A stretch of 39,095 nucleotides of DNA from Carex sylvatica (GCA_964058845.1 CAXKVR010000100.1:1-39095), one strand, 5' to 3'; numbered from the stretch's first letter, positions 19,742 through 31,006 are shown. Numbers and translations: made by a program. The notes: generated by a model from the letters alone, not told the origin.

Positions 19742-22700
19742 CTCCCCCTTGATTCAAAATCGGTTACTCCAAGTTTCTTTCGCAAATTTTCAAATGTGCT
19801 TAGTGCCAACGCCTTGGTTAGAATATCTGCCTTCTGATTTTCTGAATTGACAAATTTCAGTTCCACTATCTTCTCTGCCACTAAATCTCTAATGAAATGA
19901 AGTCGAATGTCGATGTGCTTTGACCTTCCATGGAACACCGGGTTCTTTGACATTGCTATGGCTGATTGATTATCACAGAAAATTGGGGTAGGTTGCTGCT
20001 GTACTTGTCCCACATCTTCAAGAATTCTTCTAAGCCAAACTGCTTGACAAGCTGCTGAATTGACTGCAACATATTCAGCTTCTGAAGAGGATAATGCCAC
20101 TGTTGCCTGCTTCTTCGAACTCCAACTGATCGGACTTAAACCGAATGAGAACATGTAACCTGAGGTGCTTCTTCTGTCATCTGCACATCCAGCCCAGTCA
20201 CTGTCGCTGTAACCAATCAAGTTAAATGACTTTGTGCTGCCATACCACAGCCCATAATCGGTTGTGCCAGAGATATACTTTAACACTCTTTTTGCTGCGC
20301 CAAAATGATGTTTGGTTGGATTCTGCATGTGCCTAGAGATTACTCCTACTGCGTATAAGATGTCAGGCCTTGTGTGTGTTAGATAAATCAGACCACCAAT
20401 TAGACTTCTGAATTTTGTTGCATCAGCAGCACCTGTACTATCATCTTTCACTAATTTTTCATTGACATTTATAGGTGTCAAGGCACCCTTGCAACTATGC
20501 ATTCCAAACCTCTTGAGTAGATCTTTTGCATACTTCCTTTGAGTAACAAAGATGCTACCATTTTCTTGCTCCACTTCCAACCCAAGAAAGTAATGCAACA
20601 ACCCCAAATCTGACATTTCAAACTGACTTTTCATGCTTAGTTGAAATTCATTCAATAATTTTTCATTTGTACTCATATAGATCATGTCATCAACATACAA
20701 GCACACAATCAAGAGCTCCTCTCTTTCATTCCTTTTGATGTAAAGATTGGGCTCATTTTTGCTTCTTTCAAAACCAGAATTTATAAAATAAGAATCGATT
20801 TTGCTGTACCAAGCCCTTGGTGATTGTTTCAAACCATACAAAGCCTTTGCTAACTTGTACACCCAGCCCTCTTTGCCTTTTACTTCAAACCCTTTAGGTT
20901 GTTCAACATAAACTTCTTCTATCAACTCACCATTAAGAAAGGCTGACTTAACATCAAATTGATACACTGATCTTTTTAACTGGGCTGCCAACGCTAGCAA
21001 CAAACGCACTGTCTCAAATCTTGCCACTGGTGAGAAGGTTTCTTCATAATCTATACCATACTCTTGTGCATAACCTTTTGCTACAAGCCTTGCTTTGAAT
21101 TTCTGCACACTTCCGTCTGCACCGAACTTTGTTTTGAAGACCCATTTTACTCCAATTGCATTCTTACCTTCAGGAAGTTTCACAAGTTGCCATGTTTTAT
21201 TCTTCTCAATTGCACTCATCTCTTCTTGCATTGCCTTACACCACTCCTCCTTTTCTGCCGCTTCTTCATAGGTTGTGGGATCTGCAACAAAGAGAACTTG
21301 TGTGGTTTCGTACAGTTCTTGCAAGGTTTTGGTCTTTCTACCTGTTGTTTCTGGACTTCGATCACGCCTCCTATAAACTCTTATTGCTGGTTCAGGACTT
21401 GAAGTTTCTTCCAAGCTCTCTTCACCACTCAAAAAAGATTGGCTTATGCTACTGTTGGAGGGTTGCGTACTAGTGTTTGGATTAGGTTGTTGTTGTGCAG
21501 TCATTTCATCTACTTCGTCTATTGTTTCTTCAATCTGTGGTTGTTGTGCAATATCCTCCCACTGCCATCTTGCTTCTTCATCAAACACCACATTTCTACT
21601 TATTAAAATCTTACCACTAACTGGACTGTACACCCGATACCCTTTAGATTGTGTACAATACCCGATGAAAATACATTTTTCAGATTTTTCATCAAGTTTG
21701 GTTCTCTTCTGTGGATTAACAAATGCATAGGCTATACATCCGAATATTCTTAGATGACTTACCCCTGGTTTCCTCTCGAACCATGCCTCAAATGGAGTTT
21801 TATTCCATACCGATTTTGTTGGTGAAATATTCAGCACATACACCGCAGTTGCAACTGCTTCAGCCCAGAATTTGTTTGGTAGGTTCTTGCATTTGAGCAT
21901 GCTTCTACCCATCTCAACAACCGTTCTATTTTTTCTCTCTGCCACCCCATTTTGCTCAGGTGTATAGGGTGTGGTTAACTCACGGTGAATCCCTTCGTTT
22001 TCACAGAAATTTATAAATTCTTTTGAGAGGAACTCACCTCCTCGGTCTGTTCTTAACACCTTCAATTTCTTTTCAGATTGATTCTCTACAAAAGCTTTAA
22101 ACACCTTGAAATTTCTGAATGCCTCGCTTTTGCTTTGTAGGAAATACACCCAACTCATCCTACTGTAATCATCTGTGAAAAGAAGAAAGTATTTGCTGCC
22201 TCCAAGAGATTCGGTTTGCATTGGACCACACAAATCCGCATGAACTAATTCAAGTACTTGTGTTGCTCTCTTGGCTTGGCCTTTTGGGAATGGAAACTTG
22301 GCTTGTTTACCGAATATACACCCTTCACAAACACCTATTTGGTTGATTTCGGGTAGGCCATGGACCATTTGTTTTTGGTTCAACAATTTAAGACCATTGA
22401 TATTCAAATGACCATATCTAAGATGCCATAACTCAGATTGGTTCAAATCTCTTGCAACCATTGCTTTTTCCTTTACATTTGAAACCTCTAAGGGAAACAA
22501 TTTATTGGTTGCCATGTTCACCTCTACCAATACCTGGTTTTCAGATTTTATTACACAAGTTTTTCCTTCAAACACAATTGAATAACCACAATCCATCAAT
22601 TGCCCGATACTCAGCAGATTTTGAGTCAATTCTGGATTGTAATACACATTATGCAAGAATTTCATACCATTTTCTTTGGTGTGCACTGCAATTGTGCCCT

Positions 22701-23781
22701 TGCCTTCTACCTGAATCTGCTTGTCATCGCCGAGTTTAACCTTCAACTTGCATGTTTCATCCACAACTTCAAACAACTGCTTGAATCCGGACATGTGATT
22801 TGAACACCCGCTATCGAGAAACCAGATGCTACTTGCTTCGACTTTGTCAACCTCGCTGCTGGCCATGAAAAGAGTTGGTTGCTCATCCTCCTCTTCGGTA
22901 TAATTAGCTTGACTCTCCTCCCTTTGCTTCTTGTAGCACTTGGATTGATAGTGCCCAAACTTGTTGCAATAATAGCATTGAACGTCCCTCTTGGAATCGT
23001 TGTATGAATTTGCTTGATTGCTTCTACCTCGGCCTCTACCTCCTCTACTGGAATCAGCCCGTCCTCTGCTGGGATTGTAGCTGCCTCTGCTCGAATTATT
23101 TCTTCCTCTACCTCTGCCTCTTGGGTAACCATCAAATCTGCCTCTTGATGACTCCCCCTTCATGTAAAATGCCTTGTCATCGCCTTTATCTTCGGCCTTT
23201 GACATCCTTGATTCATGAGTCTGCAGTGACCCCATGAGTTCATCAAAGGTGTAGGTTGCTAGATCTTTGGACTCTTCAATTGCTGCAACTACATGATCAA
23301 ACTTGGGTGCTAGGCTTCTTAACACTTTCGCCACCACCGTCTTCTCTTCCATGGTGTCTCCAAATGCTCTGATTTGGTTGACAACTCCTTGTACTCTTGA
23401 CAGAAAAAACTGCACCGACTCTTCTTTGTTCATCTGCAATGTTTCAAAATCTCTGCGTAGGCCTTGAAGCTTAATTGCCATAACTCGAGAACTTCCTTGA
23501 AATGCTGTTTTCAAGGTTGTCCATGCCTCCTTTGCGTTGGTGGCTGCTGCAATTTTTGTGAACACCGTGTCAACAACGGCTTGTTGAATGAAGAACAGCG
23601 CCTTCGCATCTCGCTTCGCTGTTTCTGCTGGTGTGGGATCTATGCCCGGTGCTCCCGTCTCCACCAATTCCCATAGACCTTGTGACTTGAGCAAAGTTCG
23701 TATCTTGATGCTCCAAAACTCGTAGTTGTCTCCCTTGAACAACGGAATCGACGGATTCGAAATGCTCATGTTTTCTGCCAT
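19729..23781 (-). CDS. Copia Gag-Pol polyprotein (intact, 1350 aa)
   Basis: Encodes the proteins for retrotransposon particle formation, cDNA synthesis and integration. In order: a UBN2-type Gag (about 10-200), an RG/RS-rich basic stretch (about 215-265), a CX2CX4HX4C zinc knuckle (269-282), an aspartic protease with DSG (323-325), the integrase HHCC zinc domain (His453, His458, Cys485, Cys488), an integrase core with Asp516, Asp579 and Glu615 (D,D-35-E), a reverse transcriptase (about 863-1106, YVDD at 1029-1032) and an RNase H with Asp1193, Glu1234 and Asp1270. There is no stop or frameshift in about 4 kb. I start at the ATG at 23781 (MAENMSISN); the open frame upstream begins at a TTG next to the primer site. 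Copia elements usually make one polyprotein cleaved by their own protease. I do not assign a lineage. Confidence 0.96.
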   Translation of the reverse strand: MAENMSISNPSIPLFKGDNYEFWSIKIRTLLKSQGLWELVETGAPGIDPTPAETAKRDAKALFFIQQAVVDTVFTKIAAATNAKEAWTTLKTAFQGSSRVMAIKLQGLRRDFETLQMNKEESVQFFLSRVQGVVNQIRAFGDTMEEKTVVAKVLRSLAPKFDHVVAAIEESKDLATYTFDELMGSLQTHESRMSKAEDKGDDKAFYMKGESSRGRFDGYPRGRGRGRNNSSRGSYNPSRGRADSSRGGRGRGRSNQANSYNDSKRDVQCYYCNKFGHYQSKCYKKQREESQANYTEEEDEQPTLFMASSEVDKVEASSIWFLDSGCSNHMSGFKQLFEVVDETCKLKVKLGDDKQIQVEGKGTIAVHTKENGMKFLHNVYYNPELTQNLLSIGQLMDCGYSIVFEGKTCVIKSENQVLVEVNMATNKLFPLEVSNVKEKAMVARDLNQSELWHLRYGHLNINGLKLLNQKQMVHGLPEINQIGVCEGCIFGKQAKFPFPKGQAKRATQVLELVHADLCGPMQTESLGGSKYFLLFTDDYSRMSWVYFLQSKSEAFRNFKVFKAFVENQSEKKLKVLRTDRGGEFLSKEFINFCENEGIHRELTTPYTPEQNGVAERKNRTVVEMGRSMLKCKNLPNKFWAEAVATAVYVLNISPTKSVWNKTPFEAWFERKPGVSHLRIFGCIAYAFVNPQKRTKLDEKSEKCIFIGYCTQSKGYRVYSPVSGKILISRNVVFDEEARWQWEDIAQQPQIEETIDEVDEMTAQQQPNPNTSTQPSNSSISQSFLSGEESLEETSSPEPAIRVYRRRDRSPETTGRKTKTLQELYETTQVLFVADPTTYEEAAEKEEWCKAMQEEMSAIEKNKTWQLVKLPEGKNAIGVKWVFKTKFGADGSVQKFKARLVAKGYAQEYGIDYEETFSPVARFETVRLLLALAAQLKRSVYQFDVKSAFLNGELIEEVYVEQPKGFEVKGKEGWVYKLAKALYGLKQSPRAWYSKIDSYFINSGFERSKNEPNLYIKRNEREELLIVCLYVDDMIYMSTNEKLLNEFQLSMKSQFEMSDLGLLHYFLGLEVEQENGSIFVTQRKYAKDLLKRFGMHSCKGALTPINVNEKLVKDDSTGAADATKFRSLIGGLIYLTHTRPDILYAVGVISRHMQNPTKHHFGAAKRVLKYISGTTDYGLWYGSTKSFNLIGYSDSDWAGCADDRRSTSGYMFSFGLSPISWSSKKQATVALSSSEAEYVAVNSAACQAVWLRRILEDVGQVQQQPTPIFCDNQSAIAMSKNPVFHGRSKHIDIRLHFIRDLVAEKIVELKFVNSENQKADILTKALALSTFENLRKKLGVTDFESRGSVES
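19742..19750 (-). other. Polypurine tract (AAGGGGGAG)
   Basis: Minus-strand AAGGGGGAG directly upstream of the 3' LTR, the expected site for plus-strand DNA priming. It lies inside the end of the coding frame. Confidence 0.85.
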
Positions 23782-23810
23782 GGTCGGATCTGCCCTGATC
23801 TCTAAACCTG

Positions 23811-23822
23811 GCTCTGATACCA
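23811..23822 (-). other. Primer binding site for initiator-Met tRNA
   Basis: The minus strand reads TGGTATCAGAGC three nt after the 5' LTR, complementary to the 3' end of plant initiator-Met tRNA and standard for copia elements. Confidence 0.92.
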
Positions 23823-23825
23823 ATT

Positions 23826-24139
23826 TGTTGGAAATTTCAGAAAGATACTACAAAAACAAAGACAAATTCTCTGCTGGAATAAAACTGAACTCAATTACTT
23901 GGTTAATTAAACAGATTACAACTCCACTATTTAAGACATATCAAATGTCTAAATATAGAGCCCACATTCTCCACTAACTCCACGCCTAAATTACAGGACC
24001 ACAAAGCCTATTCTTAACTTAGAACCAACTACAACTTCTACAGACCGCTATATTTAGATACCCACTACTCCCATGCTTCTAAAAATAACTACAACAGAAT
24101 TCTAAATAGAGAAAGCTAATTTTGGATCAACTTTCAACA
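23826..24139 (-). repeat. 5' LTR of the copia element
   Basis: Carries the element promoter. On the minus strand a CTCTATATTTAG stretch (near 23949-23960) is the best TATA candidate. Confidence 0.96.
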
Positions 24140-24144
24140 GTTGG
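24140..24144. repeat. Target-site duplication, right (GTTGG)
   Basis: Second copy of the 5-bp duplication; the VPS2-like coding sequence resumes here. Confidence 0.93.
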
Positions 24145-24332
24145 TGTGCCAATATACGAGTAGCAGCCTCTTTACCGGGTTGTGTAGTCTTCTTTATCTC
24201 AGCCACAAGTTTCTTCTCCTCCAACTGTAGTGATGAAATTTCCCTCTTGACATTTCTTGTGGCAACGCCCATCTCTCTTTTGCTCGTCCTTAGAACTTCT
24301 TTGGCTGACACTTTCTTCTTGAAGATATTCAT

Positions 24333-25100
24333 GATTCTTCTCTCTTGTAGATCCAATAGGGGTAAGATCAATATATAACTGTAAAATTTCCAAAAAAGAC
24401 AATGCTATTCCACGAATAAATACTACAGGTTTCCAAAAATAAAATACCCATTATAGAACATTCTAAAAAAAGAGCTAACCACTATACCAACTATTTATAA
24501 ATAACTATGCCTAAAATAGCTAATCCAGTTTTCATCCGTCTAAAAACTACTTCAAAATTGATCTCAAAAAAAAAAAAAAAAAAAAAAAAACTGCTTCAAA
24601 ATCAACTCAACTTATGCGCAGATCATCTAAAACTTATTTTGAATGAATTTTTAACAAAGGTTTCTCTATGCTGAATGTCTGCTTTGAGAAATAATTATAG
24701 CAAACCCACAAAGTATGATGGATCAAGGCCCAGTAATAAATTAGAATTGGCTATATTTTTAATTCTCTCTCTGGGAAACTTCTTCCACGGAGAATGCACC
24801 AAATACCTTGGGTTTATTTATGGCATCATCATGAAACTTCCGTATTTAGATTCATATTTTATATATTGAGTGTTATATCTACTTGTAAGAAATCAAAATT
24901 ATAAATTGTTTTCAACTTGCAAATGCAGGTTTTGTATTGTTTGTTTCCAGCTGACTTCTTTTAGTACAATAATTTTAGCTATCTCGGCTAATAATGAAAT
25001 CATACATCCATACTACCGAACTAAAATAGCCAATCAAATTTATTCTTCATCTTCATATTAGGGACTTCATTTTTAGTGAGTGAAAAAATAATGAGATGCG
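24333..25100. other. Upstream region of the interrupted VPS2-like gene
   Basis: Aligns with upstream DNA of unit A (2863 to about 3385) as far as about 24890. A TATATAT-like element lies 39 nt before the ATG, as in the intact genes. Parts of the region also occur inverted at 15917-16050 and 17258-18172. No gene was found. Confidence 0.65.
24566..24590. repeat. Pure A25 tract between imperfect direct repeats
   Basis: 25 adenines. AAAACTACTTCAAAATTGAT lies just before and the related ACTGCTTCAAAATCAACTC just after. Unit A has that sequence only once and no A-tract (about 3064-3088). The second-block copy (38720-38744) is the same length. Confidence 0.85.
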
Positions 25101-26418
25101 GAATAAGAAATTCATTACAGGGGATGCTAAAATTCATTTTTAGCTATCTTGGTTTCTCCGGTTCTCTACCCTCAAGTCAGTCAAGCAAGGCACCAAATCA
25201 CAAGAAATTAGAGGGAAGTCATAATAGAGGAAAGGAGGCTAAATTATAATTTAAAGTACGTGATTTCAAATTCAGATTTTGAATTTCTCCCAAAAGAGAG
25301 AAATGAGAGGTATTAAATACACAAGAGGAGAGCAGGAGGGGGTCGAAAAATACCTCTGACAGGCGCGCACAGCTCAGAGAGACGGGACGGCGGTGTGGGT
25401 TCGCTGACGAGCGACGACATGATGAGTACGGTGCAAAGAAGAGAAAGAGAGAGGAGGAGACGAAGAGGAAAATATTTGATTTTTGATTTTTTTAGAAGAA
25501 GGCGCGTATGGAATCCCATTTCTACACGAACGTCTAACTCAACATCCGTGTACGAATACCTTTTTACACGGATGTTTAACTAAACGTCCGTGTAGCTCCC
25601 TTTGGTATTCTATACGGATGTTTAGTTAAACATCAGTGTACGAATACTTCTCTCATTGGGATTCCATACTCAAGCATATTTCCATATAATGTTTATTATT
25701 ATTTAAACTATCAATCTGTATTTATCAATATTCATGAAAATTCAAGTAATAATATTTACAAACAAAATAAAAAAAAATACGGCCTAAAATAAAAATCATT
25801 AATCCTATATAAATTTTTTAGAGGTGAAAATTTTGAAGAGCAAAATTATTCATCAACATCTATTTTTATTAAAAAAAATCATTAATACTAAACAATCAAT
25901 TTAAAAAGAAAATAAATCGTTGGATCCATCCAGAGTCTATAAATTAACACGCTATAAATAATTGCCACAGTTGACAGCCACTGCCAAGATTTAAAAAAAA
26001 ACAAGAAGAAATAATTGCCAGAGAGAAAAATGAATCAACAGAAAAGTTACAATAATTAAGGGAATTTTATTAAAAAAAATCAAGAATTACATAATATCAA
26101 ATAAATAATCATAAGATATGTTCTGATATGACAAAGTGTAGGAGCAGGTTTGTACCGAGGCTTTTTATCATTTGCATTTCATGTTTTCTCGGTATGTAAC
26201 AAATCATCTTTGTTTTGGTACTTAAATTGAAAAGAAAACACTGTAATAAACGATAGTTTATTATTCGTAGATACAGGTTAAATTTGGCATTACTATAATA
26301 TCAGTTGTCTAAAGTAGTTATTATTTTTAAAATGTAGAGCTTAATAATTTACAGAGCAAAAAAAATATAACAACATCTATTTTTTATTTTAATAAATTTT
26401 ATTAATACTAAGTAACCA
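25101..26418. other. Right end of block 1; no gene, one GC-richer stretch
   Basis: Mostly AT-rich. A locally GC-rich part (about 25330-25470) holds CG-containing and GAGAGGAGG-like motifs. Frames on both strands (62 and 68 codons) look like chance: Arg runs from AGG/AGA repeats and their complement. Two diverged related stretches, near 25837-25908 and 26353-26425, share an ACATCTATTTTTATT-like core. Confidence 0.5.
25519..25650. repeat. Diverged member of the 45-bp repeat family
   Basis: Three units starting near 25519, 25562 and 25607. ACACGGATGTTTA and its complement-like TAAACGTCCGTGT face each other. It shares TTTCTACAC and GTCCGTGTAGCT with the clusters in unit A. Confidence 0.6.
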
Positions 26419-29094
26419 ATTTCAAAATATAATGTACGTGCTTTTACTATTTATCTTCCCAAATCTGACCAAAATTTTTAAAGTAAAATGAAAATTAATC
26501 GGAGAATAGAGAAATTAGAAAAAGAAGATGCGGGTTCAATTTATTATACCAGAAGTATTTCTGAATATTTAAAGTAATTACCTTACATATTTATTTTTTT
26601 GGTAAATAGGTAATGACTTCCATTATGTGCGGTCTCATGACAACAAATTAACACATATATAGTAACAATGTTGGCTTACCATCAGTAACAATATTCAAAT
26701 TAAGTCTTTTTTCTACTGATGTAAAAACAATAAAACCCAAAACTATGACGAATTAACATGTAAAATTTAAAATCTGCCAACAATATTTAATACCCAAAGA
26801 AAAACATACATGTTGTTAATCCCAATATTTTTGAAACACATGTAAAATTATATTATTAACAGGTGAACTCTCATGGGAGACCACCTAACGACATCCTGAG
26901 CAGATAAGATCATATCCATGTTTCGCAACCATATGCTTTTCCTTTGCAATAACGAAGAAAGATATAATCGTGCTACCATAAGTTCAACAAAGTAGTTCAA
27001 TTACATGTGGTTTCATGCTCAACTTCACTGTTAGATTTGTAGAATTATTCCTGAAAATTTACATTAAAATATAAATTAATAAATTATAAAATAGCCCTCC
27101 CCCCCATCCCACCCCAAAAAAAAAAAAATCACATAATAAAAATCATGACATACTTCATAGCTTTATTCAAAAAATGAGAACTTGTAGATATACAACAAGA
27201 ATAACTCGGATGCTCTCTTTGGTTACATTATCAGAATATCAAGACTAGCAAAATTGGTGTTTGTCTTATTATAATAGCTTGTTCTAATATTTTGTGATAA
27301 TAGTTTGTTCTAGTAAGACAAAGAAGTTTAATTCCCTATTCTAGCTCTTGTAACACCAAATAGTTTGTTCTCAGGAATAACCTATCCTCATTGCAACCAA
27401 ACATATCTTGAATTAATGTTGGGAAGATTAATTCATCCATCTTAGTCTCCAAAATTTGCATTTTTCAACAAAAAAAATCATATAGATTACTTCGATTTAT
27501 CATTTGATATGATTTTAAATGAGGTGCCTTTTTATTTTTATTTTATTTTTAAATAAACTTAAATTAATAATCTGAAATTCTATTCAAATATGTAAACTTT
27601 TAAAACCACTTCCAATTAGTATTTAAACTAATAAAAAAATTATATTTATATTGAAACTAATCTAATATTCATATTTATATTTAAACTAATCTAATATTCA
27701 TATTAATATTTAAACTAATCTAATATTTAAACTAATAAAGTACTTATACTTATATTTAAATTAATCTAATATTTATACTTATATTTAAACTAAAGTAATA
27801 TCTATATTTATATTTAAACTAATCTAATATTTATACTTATATTTAAACTAATAAAGTACTTTCCACACTGTTATTTAAACACTATTATTTAAAAATGTGC
27901 AGTGTACAATTCCTACCTTTCTACATTGCTCTTTATTAAACGTCCGTGTAGCTCTCTCAAAGTTTCTACACTATTATTTAAACAAATATCCGTGTACAAT
28001 TTCTACCTTTCTACACGGTTCTTTAATAAATATCCGTTTAGCTCTCTCAAGGCTTTCTACACTGATTCTTTAATAAATATCCATGTAGAAGTCTCACACA
28101 TATTTCGGACTTCCAAAAAATCCTATTTGGTACACGATTTTTATGTAAAATTGTCAAATCCGTGTACAATGTACAGTGTACAATGACCATTTATGTAGTA
28201 GTTTATGATTCTTTTGTGGGTTGGAGACATACATTAATATGAAAATGCAGATTAGTAAGAAAGAATTATTAGAAAACGGTGTATTGGTCAAACCTGGATA
28301 CAGAAGCTTGGGTGCAATTAGTGGCTTTCTTTTCTTTATTTTAATTTATAACAAACATACAACATCAACAGACACATTCAACAATTAAATTTTGCTATGA
28401 TACTATTAACAAAAGAAGAAGACATACACATCGTAATAACCAGAACAACAACTTATCTAGCTAAATATATATATACACACACTCACAATTTTGCTACAAT
28501 AGGCACCCACTACGTACATGCTAAAAATAATTTCTAATTAATTTTAACATTTTGTTTTCTCATTGCAAAACTATCGAGAAAACTCTATTGAGGCAGATTT
28601 TATTGTAGCCAAGATGCATGGACGAGAGCATACATAATAGCTGTGATAGAATACAGAAATCGACCTTCGTGCAAATATATGTTTAATTGTTTATTTATAG
28701 CAGATCCCACGCAAAGATGCCAGGCTTTTCTTCAAGTCGTCTATCTCTGAAGAGGACCCAGGGCCCACCGTCGATGGAGGATCAACATTCCAGGGACTAG
28801 TAGTGACCGTTTCAGCCTTCTTGTTACTTGCAGCTATACTGTCCTTAGAAGCAGAGGATAACTGCGAAGCAACATCGACCCCAATGTCATCCAGTACCTT
28901 AAACTCTATTTCTTCCTCAATATTATCTTTATCGACAATATCGTCGATCGTCTCTGATATCATCTCAATTGTTGTATCAAGCTGTGTTGACTGCTTCTGA
29001 AACACCTTCATGATCTTTAATTGCTTGGCAGGCTCCATTAGCTTGTATATGGCAGCCATGGCTTTTTTGGCACTTTTCATACCAACTGAAATTG
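26419..29094 (-). repeat. Unit A, copy 4 (truncated; start of the second block)
   Basis: Homology to the unit begins near 26419, equivalent to 7571, in the last part of a unit. Truncation occurs at the same base as in copy 3. The first part (about 26440-27610) has several substitutions and small indels against copies 1-3, including about 20 extra bases near 26570 and a shortened stretch near 26670. The right part is almost identical to copy 3. Confidence 0.88.
28691..29094 (-). pseudogene. VPS2-like copy 4, 5'-truncated (block 2)
   Basis: Same break, reading frame and retained residues as the relic at 9820-10223, offset by 18871. The shared breakpoint shows that truncation predates the block duplication. 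It has no start codon of its own and no promoter. Confidence 0.88.
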
Positions 29095-30582
29095 TGTTCA
29101 ATTACTAAGATACCACCTGATATATAGCTGTTTGAGGAACCAATATTTACTTTGAAAATTTGGTAGGATATAAATTACTGGTAAAAAATATATAAAAAAT
29201 CTGATTGCTTCCTGGTAATTTACTGGTAAATCTGGTACTGAAGATGTCTGCATGTGTGTATGTTTTAATTAATACATGATTATATTCTTTTTTGGTAAAA
29301 AATATATAAAAAATCTGATTGCTTCCTGGTAATTTACTGGTAAATCTGGTACTGAAGATGTCTGCATGTGTGTATGTTTTAATTAATACATGATTATCTC
29401 AGCTAAAATCACACCCTGAAATATATGAGGGATATGTTCCTATGGGCTATGATGAGTATATATCAAAAGAATTTCAAGATGAGTAGTCAATCTATTTAAA
29501 TATTTACTTGTTTTTTTATTCTTTTTTGGTTAATTTAGTTTTATAATATTAATTACTTGTAAGCAGGAGTGGTTAATGGGGGGCCACACCACTCTTCAAG
29601 CTGCTGCTGAGTCAGTATGTTCATTTTCTATCAATTATATGATTATGAAGGGCTAACTTGACATTTTGGTTTTTACTTTTTAGTAAAAGCATACGATGTA
29701 GTATCTTAATTTTGTTAATTTAGATAGTAATATATTTTCCTGTCTGATTCAATATTTTCTGAAATTTGTACCAAATATTCTTGTGTTGCTTGCTGATATT
29801 GCCTTGGTAGTAGAGAAGCTAGCAGCAACATGGGCAAAAAGGGTAATTATAAGCAATTCATCAAGAAGAGCAATTGTTACCGATGATAAGCTTAAATATC
29901 TTAGGTTTGACCCGTCTCTCTTCCTTTGGGCTATTACCAGTGGAGAACTAACACATCAATTTCATTAGATAGGTAGACCGGTGTGCGCTATGCATAATAT
30001 CATTTTTTAGATGGGTAGACCGGTTTGAGTCTACACTTTCTATTTGGCGTGGTGACAAAATTTGACTTCATGGGGGAATTTATTCAGATGTCAGGCGGAG
30101 CAACTTATAACTGAATATAATACAGATTCAAATTAAACAAAATTGTTAGCTGAACTAAAGAAAATGATACAAAATCAAGGGCATATTTGTCAGTATGGTG
30201 TAGTATTACAATGTTTTAATGTATTCAATTTTTTTTTATTATTAATTTTTATGTCCTAAGGCTTTTAGATGTTATTAATTTATTGATCTCTTTATTAAAA
30301 TGATTACTGATTTCATTCAATGACTTGATAATTTTATCGTATTGAAATTACATACTTCAGTAGCTTTTAGGTTGTTTGTTTTGTTTTAGTTTTGTATGTT
30401 TATGGTTTTTATTTGAGAATGGTATGTTTTTTTATTCCTATATTCAATTCAGAAATAATATCTTTGGTTTACATTCAGTGATATTTATTTTCTCTATTTT
30501 TTTATGAAAATAAATACTTTAGTAAATTAGATTTTTTACTACATAATTTGCTCCCGTTGCTATGCACGGACACGATTACTAG
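29095..30582 (+). mobile_element. Helitron-like segment, block 2 copy
   Basis: Same terminal hairpin and CTAG (30579-30582) as the first copy. The 114-bp tandem pair is at 29180-29397. It was carried along by the block duplication and is not an independent transposition, since both flanks match as well. Confidence 0.45.
29403..29614 (+). pseudogene. OTU-type protease gene fragment, block 2 copy
   Basis: Repeats the two exon-like pieces of 10532-10743, with the same TAG after the first and the same GTAAGCAG / GTATG borders around the second. No extra domain sequence is gained here. Confidence 0.55.
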
Positions 30583-31006
30583 TATATTTGTTTATAATAT
30601 TATAATATAAATATTTAGTATGTATAATTCATTCTTATCCTTTGAACAAAAAATTGGTGCCAACGTGGCACTTCTTGCCACGCGGCTTCATGCATGATAT
30701 CCCACCCCTAACAAATTTTCCTATTATCTCATTTTGCTCATCATTTTATCGATTCAATAAGGAAAAAAGAAAGAAAAAAAAGAGAACAAAAAGAAATGTG
30801 GGGAAGAATTTGAAAATACAAAGAAATATTTTGATACAAAATTATGATACTCGATATTATTTATTTTATATCCGATTGGAATTTCAGTTACGTCGCATTG
30901 ATTATTTAACAATCATTGCAGTTCGATTTGAATTTTTCGGATTGATCGCTATCAAGTAACCGGACGGACTTCTCTATGATCTGTGTTTTTTATTTGTTTG
31001 ATTGAA

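Larger units (their letters stand above)
19428..24139 (-). mobile_element. Complete Ty1/copia LTR retrotransposon, 4712 bp
   Basis: Read on the minus strand: 5' LTR (23826-24139), tRNA-primed binding site, one Gag-Pol frame, polypurine tract, 3' LTR (19428-19741). The two 314-bp LTRs agree base for base by eye, begin TG and end CA. The 5-bp TSD and the empty site at 38294-38298 prove the borders. Integrase lies before reverse transcriptase, which defines copia. It has what an autonomous element needs, so it may be active or was recently. Confidence 0.97.
18917..24332 (-). pseudogene. VPS2: VPS2.2/2.3-like gene split by a copia retrotransposon
   Basis: The 5' part (24140-24332, ATG at 24332) encodes residues 1 to about 64. 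The element follows and the 3' part (18917-19427) encodes the rest. Removing 19428-24139 and one GTTGG copy restores the sequence seen intact at 37788-38486; I noticed no other disabling change, so this copy was whole until the insertion. The break falls in the second core helix (HQL/VRL), so no normal product is expected. The 3' part could be transcribed only from the element or a cryptic start. Confidence 0.92.
7571..26418. repeat. Large duplicated block, copy 1 (contains the copia insertion)
   Basis: From about 8.8 kb to 19427 every landmark recurs at +18871; after the retrotransposon the offset is +14154. The right border is where unit A sequence restarts at 26419. The left border is approximate because unit A copies resemble each other. 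Confidence 0.88.

Noticed and set aside
22743..23135. 130-codon frame overlapping the Gag region
   Set aside because: Alternative-frame shadow of the RG-rich part of the copia polyprotein.
25313..25583. Two small overlapping frames (68 and 62 codons) in the GC-richer stretch
   Set aside because: They lie on opposite strands; one is an Arg run from AGG/AGA repeats and the other its complement. No conservation evidence.
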